The notes under the pieces were generated by a model. It made no database searches. It worked only from the letters and a program-made list of their open reading frames with translations, and had not been told where the DNA came from. 64,000 bases of DNA from Microbacterium enclense (GTDB lineage Bacteria > Actinomycetota > Actinomycetes > Actinomycetales > Microbacteriaceae), in the NCBI GenBank assembly GCA_038182865.1, contig CP116226.1:1240001-1304000 (forward strand), in the 5' to 3' direction. Every line of letters begins with the position of its first letter. Position 1 is the first letter of the stretch. This document shows positions 58,895 through 64,000 of the stretch, one piece after another. The position numbers and the translations under genes were made by a program.

Positions 58895-59857
58895 ATGGCC
58901 CTTCTGACCCGCCCGGCGCGCGTGGCCCTGCCACCCGAACAGCCGGCCATCCCCCAACGCCGAGGCGGCACCGCCGGCTACTGGCTCTACCTGCTCCCCG
59001 GCTTCGTCCTGCTGCTGGTGATCGTCATCATCCCGCTGGTGTGGAACGTCTTCCTCACCTTCACGAAGTGGCGCGGCATCGGCGACCCCGAGTTCATCGG
59101 CCTTGACAACTGGACCAAGCTGCTCGCCGACGAGGACTTCTGGACCTCGTTCGTCAACTCGATCTGGATGATCCTCGCGATGGTCGTCGTCCCGACGATC
59201 GTCGGCCTCACCGTCGCCGCCCTGCTCTTCGACGTCGTCGGGCGCAAGTTCGGCGGCAAGGTCGGCAGCTTCCTGCGTGCCACCTACTACCTGCCGCAGA
59301 TCCTCCCCATCGCGGTGGCCGGCATCGTCATCGGCTGGATCGTCCGCCCGGGCGACACCGGCGCCCTCAACCAGGTCCTCCGCGCCCTCGGCCTCCCGTC
59401 GTACGACTGGCTCGGGCAGATGCCCTCGGCGCTCATCGTGCTGATGGTCGTGCTCGTCTGGGTGCAGATCGGCTATCCCGTCGTGGTGTTCATGGCCGCA
59501 CTCCAGCGCGTGGACCCCGAGCTGTACGAGGCCGCCGAGCTCGACGGGGCGAACTGGTTCCAGCGCTTCACGGCGATCACGATGAGCATCATCCGCCCCG
59601 AGATCTTCGTCGTGACCCTCACCTGCACGATCGCGGCACTGAAGGTCTTCGGCCCCGTCTACGTCATCACCCAGGGCGGACCCGCGGGGTCCACGATCGT
59701 CCCCGCCTACTACGCCTACCTCGAGTTCTTCACGAAGCGGAACGTCGGCTACGGCGCGACCATCGCGACCGTCCTCACGATCGTCGTCGTCATCGTCTCG
59801 ATCGTGTTCATCCGGGTGCAGGGCTCGCTCGAACGCAAGGAAAGGGCGGGACTCTGA
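58895..59857 (+). CDS. ABC sugar permease, MalF-like
   Basis: A 320-residue permease with six helices: LYLLPGFVLLLVIVIIPLVW (TM1), SIWMILAMVVVPTIVGLTVA, and the EAA loop PELYEAAELDGANWFQRFTA, then ITMSIIRPEIFVVTL. LKVFGPVYVITQGGPAGSTI is the usual final loop. It follows the hairpin at 58841. TGATG overlap joins it to the second permease. Confidence 0.94.
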   Translation: MALLTRPARVALPPEQPAIPQRRGGTAGYWLYLLPGFVLLLVIVIIPLVWNVFLTFTKWRGIGDPEFIGLDNWTKLLADEDFWTSFVNSIWMILAMVVVPTIVGLTVAALLFDVVGRKFGGKVGSFLRATYYLPQILPIAVAGIVIGWIVRPGDTGALNQVLRALGLPSYDWLGQMPSALIVLMVVLVWVQIGYPVVVFMAALQRVDPELYEAAELDGANWFQRFTAITMSIIRPEIFVVTLTCTIAALKVFGPVYVITQGGPAGSTIVPAYYAYLEFFTKRNVGYGATIATVLTIVVVIVSIVFIRVQGSLERKERAGL

Positions 59858-60780
59858 TGGCCTCGGCATCCGTTCTCACCACGACCGCCGCCGAACGCTC
59901 ACCGCGGCGCTCCGGCGGTCCGGGCCGCGGCACACGCGGAGGCCGTGGCGGCATGACTCGCCGCCGCCCGGTCGACTGGCTGCTGCTCGCGCTCGTCGTC
60001 GTCGGAGCGCTCCTCGTGCTCGCGCCGTTCTACCTCGTGCTCGTGAACTCGTTCAAGTCGCCCGTCGACTACGCGACCTCGGGCCCGCTCGCTCTGCCGC
60101 AGCAGCTCGACTTCGGCGGGATCGTCGACTTCTGGAACCGCGTCGACTTCCCCCGCAAGGTCGGCAACTCGATCCTCATCTCGGGCGTCGTCGCGGTGCT
60201 CGCGGTGCTGATCTCGGTGCTCAACGCCTTCGCGATCGGGATCGGGCGCGTGCGCGGGCGCACCGGCATCGTGTTGCTGTTCCTCATGGCGAACCTGCTC
60301 CCGCAGGAGGCGCTGCTGTACCCGCTGTACTACATGTTCAAAGAGGTCGGCCTGTACGACAACGTCTGGTCGGTCATCATCGTGTTCACCGTGGTGCAGG
60401 CGGCCTTCGGCACCTACCTGCTGTCGTCGGTGTACGGCACGTTCCCGCGCGAGATCCTCGAAGCCGCGGCGATCGACGGCGCGACCCGCTGGCAGATCCT
60501 CTGGCGCGTGATCTTCCCGATCAGCCGCCCGACCCTCTCGGTGCTGCTGATCTTCTTCTTCATCTGGACGTGGAACGAGTTCCTCATCCCGCTGACGTTC
60601 CTGGCATCCAACGACAACCAGACCGTGCCGGTCGCGATCAGCGTCCTGCAGGGCGATCGCCTCATGGATGTCACCACCATCAGTGCGTCGGCGCTGCTCG
60701 GCATCATCCCGACGCTCATCTTCTTCCTCATCTTCCAACGCACGCTGACACGCGGCATCACGGCAGGAGCAGTCAAGTAA
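59857..60780 (+). CDS. ABC sugar permease, MalG-like
   Basis: A 307-residue permease with a long basic N-terminal tail (RSGGPGRGTRGGRGGMTRRR) before TM1 (WLLLALVVVGALLVLAPFYL). EAA loop: EILEAAAIDGATRWQILWRV, then IFPISRPTLSVLL; and TWNEFLIPLTFLASNDNQTV. No ATPase gene is in this operon either. The stop overlaps the glycosidase start (TAATG). Confidence 0.94.
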   Translation: MASASVLTTTAAERSPRRSGGPGRGTRGGRGGMTRRRPVDWLLLALVVVGALLVLAPFYLVLVNSFKSPVDYATSGPLALPQQLDFGGIVDFWNRVDFPRKVGNSILISGVVAVLAVLISVLNAFAIGIGRVRGRTGIVLLFLMANLLPQEALLYPLYYMFKEVGLYDNVWSVIIVFTVVQAAFGTYLLSSVYGTFPREILEAAAIDGATRWQILWRVIFPISRPTLSVLLIFFFIWTWNEFLIPLTFLASNDNQTVPVAISVLQGDRLMDVTTISASALLGIIPTLIFFLIFQRTLTRGITAGAVK

Positions 60781-63005
60781 TGAAGTTCACCGATGGTTTC
60801 TGGCTCATGCGTCACGGCGTGACCGTCGACTACGCGGCCGAGGCCTACGACATCGGCGAGACCGAGAACACCCCCGACGGACCGGGACTCGTGGTGCACG
60901 CCCCCACCAAGGTGATCGCCAAACGCGGCGACGTGCTGAATCGGACGCTTCTCACCGTCACTCTCTCGTCGCCCCTCGAGGGAGTCGTGCGGGTGCGCAT
61001 CGTGCACCACGACGGCGGCGGCCGGGGCGCGGGTTTCGCGCTGCCGGGGGCCGTCGGCGGCGGCGACGTGGACGTCGAGGCGGGCACCCTGACGGCGGGG
61101 CGGCTCGTCGCGCGGGTTTCTCCGGGTGCGCCGTGGGAGCTCTCGTTCGAGGTCGACGGGCAGCGCGTCACGGGCAGCGGCCACCGCTCGGTCGGGCGGG
61201 TGAGCCTCGCGGCGGATGCCGATGTCGACGCGGGCGTGATCTCGAACGTCGGGGCCGACACGGGTGTGCCCGCCTCGCGACACTTCGTGCACGAGCAGCT
61301 CGACCTCGGTGTCGGCGAGACGATCTACGGTCTCGGCGAACGCTTCGGACCCGTGGTGAAGAACGGCCAGACGGTCGACATCTGGAACGCCGATGGCGGC
61401 ACCTCGAGCGAACAGGCGTACAAGAGCGTGCCGTTCTACGTCTCGTCGAGCGGGTACGGCGTGCTCGTCAACGACCCCGGGCACGTCTCGTTCGAGGTCG
61501 GCTCCGAGAACGTCGAGCGCGTGCAGTTCTCCGTCTCAGGGGAGGCGCTGGAGTACTTCGTCATCGCCGGCCCCACCCCGAAAGACGTCCTCGAGCGCTA
61601 CACCGCGCTCACCGGTCGGCCGCCTGTCGTGCCCGCGTGGTCTTTCGGCACCTGGCTCACCACGTCGTTCACCACTGATTACGACGAGCAGACCGTGAAC
61701 GCGTTCATCGACGGCATGGCCGAGCGCGACCTCCCCCTGTCGGTGTTCCACTTCGACTGCTTCTGGATGCGCGAGTTCAACTGGACCGACTTCGAGTGGG
61801 ACACCCGGGTCTTCCCGGATCCGGATGCCATGCTCCAGCGCCTGCATGACCGGGGCCTGCGGGTGTCGGTGTGGATCAACCCCTACATCGCCCAGCGCTC
61901 GGTGCTGTTCGCCGAGGGGGTCGAGAAGGGCTACTTCGTGCGCCGGCCCGACGGGTCGCCCTGGCAGTGGGACCTGTGGGCGCCGGGCATGGCGCTCGTC
62001 GACTTCACCAACCCCGAGGCCACGGCGTGGTACCAGTCGCACGTGCGAAAGCTCATCGCGCAGGGCGTGGACTGCTTCAAGACCGACTTCGGCGAGCGGA
62101 TCCCCACCGACGTCGTCTGGCACGACGGCACCGATCCCGAGCGCATGCACAACCTCTACGCGCAGCTCTACAACGCGGCCGTGCACGAGGTGCTCGTCTC
62201 CGAGCGGGGTGTCGGAGAGGCCGTGCTCTTCGCGCGGTCGGCGACCGCGGGAGGGCAGACCATGCCCGTGCACTGGGGCGGCGACAACTCCTCGACCTTC
62301 ACGTCGATGGCCGAGACGCTTCGGGGCGGCCTGTCGCTCGCGTGGAGCGGCTTCGCGTTCTGGAGTCACGACATCGGCGGCTTCGAGGGCACGCCCGACC
62401 CGGCGGTGTTCAAGCGCTGGATCGCCTACGGGATGCTGTCGTCGCACAGCCGCTTCCACGGCTCCGACTCGTACCGGGTGCCGTGGGCGTTCGACGACGA
62501 GGCGGTCGACGTGGCGCGGTCGTTCTCGCGGCTCAAGCTGCGGCTCATGCCCTACCTCTACGCGGCGGCGCGCGAGGCGAGCGTGACGGGCGTTCCCGTG
62601 ATGCGGCCGATGGCTCTGGAGTTCCCCGACGACCCCGCGACCGCCTACCTCGACCGCCAGTACATGCTCGGCCCCGACCTTCTCGTCGCGCCCGTTTTCT
62701 CGGCATCCGGTGATGTGTCGGTCTACCTGCCGTCTGGGGAGTGGACCCATCTGCTGTCCGGCGAGCGCGTGACCGGCGGCGGCTGGCGTCGCGAGAAGCA
62801 CGGCTTCGACTCGCTGCCGCTGTACGTGCGGCCGGGGGCGGTGCTCCCGTGGGGCGCTCGCGACGACCGCCCCGACTACGACTACCTCGACGGGCTGCGG
62901 CTGCGGGTCTTCCCCGGCGGCGAGGGGATCGCCGAGGTGACGGTCACGACGCCGGAGGGGCGGAGCGAGACGTTCCGCGTGGACCGAGGGGACGTGACGG
63001 AGTAG
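60780..63005 (+). CDS. GH31 alpha-xylosidase (YicI-like)
   Basis: A 741-residue cytoplasmic glycoside hydrolase. The catalytic nucleophile is Asp436 in CFKTDFGERIPTDVVWHDGT, and the acid/base is Asp502 in VHWGGDNSSTFTSMAETLRG. The spacing (66 residues) and the KTDFGE form match YicI-type alpha-xylosidases rather than alpha-glucosidases. SVFHFDCFWMREFNWTDFEW is the substrate-binding strand of the same group. It removes alpha-1,6-xylose from imported xyloglucan oligosaccharides. Start coupled to the permease (TAATG). Confidence 0.94.
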   Translation: MKFTDGFWLMRHGVTVDYAAEAYDIGETENTPDGPGLVVHAPTKVIAKRGDVLNRTLLTVTLSSPLEGVVRVRIVHHDGGGRGAGFALPGAVGGGDVDVEAGTLTAGRLVARVSPGAPWELSFEVDGQRVTGSGHRSVGRVSLAADADVDAGVISNVGADTGVPASRHFVHEQLDLGVGETIYGLGERFGPVVKNGQTVDIWNADGGTSSEQAYKSVPFYVSSSGYGVLVNDPGHVSFEVGSENVERVQFSVSGEALEYFVIAGPTPKDVLERYTALTGRPPVVPAWSFGTWLTTSFTTDYDEQTVNAFIDGMAERDLPLSVFHFDCFWMREFNWTDFEWDTRVFPDPDAMLQRLHDRGLRVSVWINPYIAQRSVLFAEGVEKGYFVRRPDGSPWQWDLWAPGMALVDFTNPEATAWYQSHVRKLIAQGVDCFKTDFGERIPTDVVWHDGTDPERMHNLYAQLYNAAVHEVLVSERGVGEAVLFARSATAGGQTMPVHWGGDNSSTFTSMAETLRGGLSLAWSGFAFWSHDIGGFEGTPDPAVFKRWIAYGMLSSHSRFHGSDSYRVPWAFDDEAVDVARSFSRLKLRLMPYLYAAAREASVTGVPVMRPMALEFPDDPATAYLDRQYMLGPDLLVAPVFSASGDVSVYLPSGEWTHLLSGERVTGGGWRREKHGFDSLPLYVRPGAVLPWGARDDRPDYDYLDGLRLRVFPGGEGIAEVTVTTPEGRSETFRVDRGDVTE

Positions 63006-63042
63006 GTCGGGGCCCGCGGAGGGGTCGGGGCGTTGGAGGGGG

Positions 63043-63085
63043 CTGAGCTCGTCGAAGCTCCCGGCCCCTTCGACAGGCTCAGGGA
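63043..63085. repeat. REP-like palindromic element
   Basis: CTGAGCTCGTCGAAGC ... CCTTCGACAGGCTCAG is an imperfect dyad with the CTGAGC/GTCGAAGG core seen in a dispersed intergenic repeat of many high-GC bacteria. It lies in the 202-bp gap between the convergent alpha-xylosidase and reductase. I see one copy in the window. Confidence 0.6.
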
Positions 63086-63207
63086 CCTGAGTGCGGGCGC
63101 GCGGTTTCGTCGTGACCGAGGGAGGGCCGGGGAAGAGGGGAGGAGGGATGCCGCGGCCCCGGTCCTCCCGGAACGTCCTCCGCTCGCGCCGGCGACCCCG
63201 CCCAGTG

Positions 63208-63930
63208 TCACGCCCCGCCGAAACGCTCCGTCCGCACCCGCAGGGGCGGGTGGCCGGCGGCGACGACCGCGTCGGCGGTGGCCTCGACGAAAGCCGTCGG
63301 CCCGCAGATGAAGATGAGCGGACGATCCTCGGGCGGGATCGTCAGGGCTTCGAGGTCGGTCTGCGTGACGCGGCCCGCGGTGCGCACCGATCCGGCGGGA
63401 GCGAGGCGCGTATGGATCCAGTCGGTGCGGATGCCGGCGGCCCCGAGCCGCAGGATCTCATCGGCGTACATGGCATCCGGTGCCGAACGTACCGAGTACA
63501 GCAACCGGAAGGGCTGGGCGGTGCCTGCGGCCGCGCGCGCCCGGGCGATCGAGAGCAGCGGCACGATGCCCGAGCCGCCGGCGATGAGCTGCACGGGGGA
63601 GGGATCGCTCTCGCGCCAGACGAAGTACTGGCCCAGCGGACCCTTCACTTCGAGGAAGTCGCCGGGGCGTACCTCCTCGACGAGGTAGGGCGAGACCTCG
63701 CCGTCTTCGACCTCGTCGACGGCGAGCTCGACGCGCTCGCCGGGACCGAAGTTCGCGATCGAGTAGGACCGTTCCGCCTGGTAACCGTCCTCGGCCGTGA
63801 GGCGGATGTCGAGGTGCTGCCCGGGCAGGCTCCCGGTCCAGCCCGGCACATCGAGCACGAGCGAGCGGGCGTGCGAGGTGAGCGGCGCGACCGACTCGAC
63901 GTGCGCCGGCAGCCAGGGCGTCGCCGTCAC
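63208..63930 (-). CDS. FAD/NAD(P)-binding ferredoxin-reductase-like oxidoreductase
   Basis: A 240-residue reductase. The FAD-binding barrel has RSLVLDVPGWTGSLPGQHLD and AERSYSIANFGPGERVELAV (RSYS motif). VKGPLGQYFVWRESDPSPVQ precedes the NAD domain LIAGGSGIVPLLSIARARAA, and PLIFICGPTAFVEATADAVV binds the nucleotide. No [2Fe-2S] domain is attached. I chose the GTG at 63930, which overlaps the upstream stop as GTGA; a GTG at 63951 is also open. It is coupled to a molybdoprotein and probably passes electrons to or from it. Confidence 0.9.
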   Translation of the reverse strand: MTATPWLPAHVESVAPLTSHARSLVLDVPGWTGSLPGQHLDIRLTAEDGYQAERSYSIANFGPGERVELAVDEVEDGEVSPYLVEEVRPGDFLEVKGPLGQYFVWRESDPSPVQLIAGGSGIVPLLSIARARAAAGTAQPFRLLYSVRSAPDAMYADEILRLGAAGIRTDWIHTRLAPAGSVRTAGRVTQTDLEALTIPPEDRPLIFICGPTAFVEATADAVVAAGHPPLRVRTERFGGA

Positions 63931-64000
63931 CAGTACCGCTCTTCGCGCCACGGATCGCCGTGCATGTTGTACCCGTTCTGCTCCCAGAAGCCGGGTTCGT
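63927..64000 (-). CDS. Sulfite-oxidase-like molybdopterin oxidoreductase, C-terminal end
   Basis: The last 23 codons of a minus-strand gene that runs off the window. The frame reads EPGFWEQNGYNMHGDPWREE, then RYW and TGA (63929-63927). The GFWEQNGYxMHGDPWxEERY ending is characteristic of the actinobacterial sulfite-oxidase-like molybdopterin enzymes (YedY/SorA-related). The 4-nt GTGA overlap with the reductase shows one transcript. Confidence 0.85.
   Translation of the reverse strand, partial: EPGFWEQNGYNMHGDPWREERYW

Overview
The window is about 64 kb of high-GC actinobacterial chromosome, most likely Microbacteriaceae and probably Microbacterium. The evidence is strong G/C third-position bias, many GTG starts, dense stop-start coupling, a full set of actinobacterial regulator families (WYL, MerR, HxlR, MmyB-type XRE, IdeR-like iron box), and many genes whose -10 box lies 6-7 nt before the start codon, as in leaderless transcription. 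The heptamer GGATGCC/GGCATCC is conspicuously frequent outside one island. I saw no rRNA, tRNA or CRISPR array.

Layout. 1-3.8 kb: end of a cupin gene, then small regulator-enzyme modules (ArsR plus small protein, VOC with WYL regulator, MerR plus aldo/keto reductase). 3.8-5.7 kb: a 230-bp cluster of DnaA-box-like sequences, then the replicative helicase gene dnaB. 6-9 kb: lipoprotein, Imm5-like protein, a tandem-MerR regulator and a nucleoside phosphorylase. 9-17.7 kb: VOC-RibA-MarR, a GH114 lipoprotein, HxlR with alpha/beta hydrolase, DinB, XRE-cupin, Imm70, and a DHA2 drug exporter with its XRE regulator.

17.7-30.1 kb is an accessory island with lower GC and relaxed codon use. It holds a 672-residue protein with a HEPN-like RNxxxH motif. 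Next come an IS481 transposase relic and a tightly coupled five-gene operon: a 95-aa protein, a cytosine-5 methyltransferase, a MutL/MORC-like GHKL ATPase, a Z1-domain helicase-like ATPase and a PD-(D/E)XK protein. After it lie a frameshifted hypothetical gene, a MobF relaxase relic, a DUF2971 protein and an orphan. The operon belongs to the MutL/Z1 restriction-like (MZA-like) group of defence systems and is the most interesting content here.

30-33.3 kb: a second VOC/WYL pair and a TetR/NmrA pair with an array of operator half-sites. 33.5-37.6 kb: siderophore uptake (two FecCD permeases and a binding lipoprotein) divergent from an AraC-cupin regulator across an iron box. 37.7-46.2 kb: an amino-sugar or disaccharide locus with DeoR, GH4, NagB and MFS on the minus strand, and PfkB kinase plus ABC transporter on the plus strand. 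46.2-48.7 kb: a second aldo/keto reductase-MerR module and an old yellow enzyme. 48.9-56.2 kb: a GGCT-like membrane-anchored fusion protein, PdxH, a secreted protein with an HTH-like neighbour, an MBL hydrolase, a DUF697-type GTPase and a HEAT-repeat protein. 56.3-63 kb: a LacI-controlled ABC transporter with a GH31 alpha-xylosidase. The window ends in a ferredoxin-reductase-like gene coupled to a sulfite-oxidase-like molybdoprotein.
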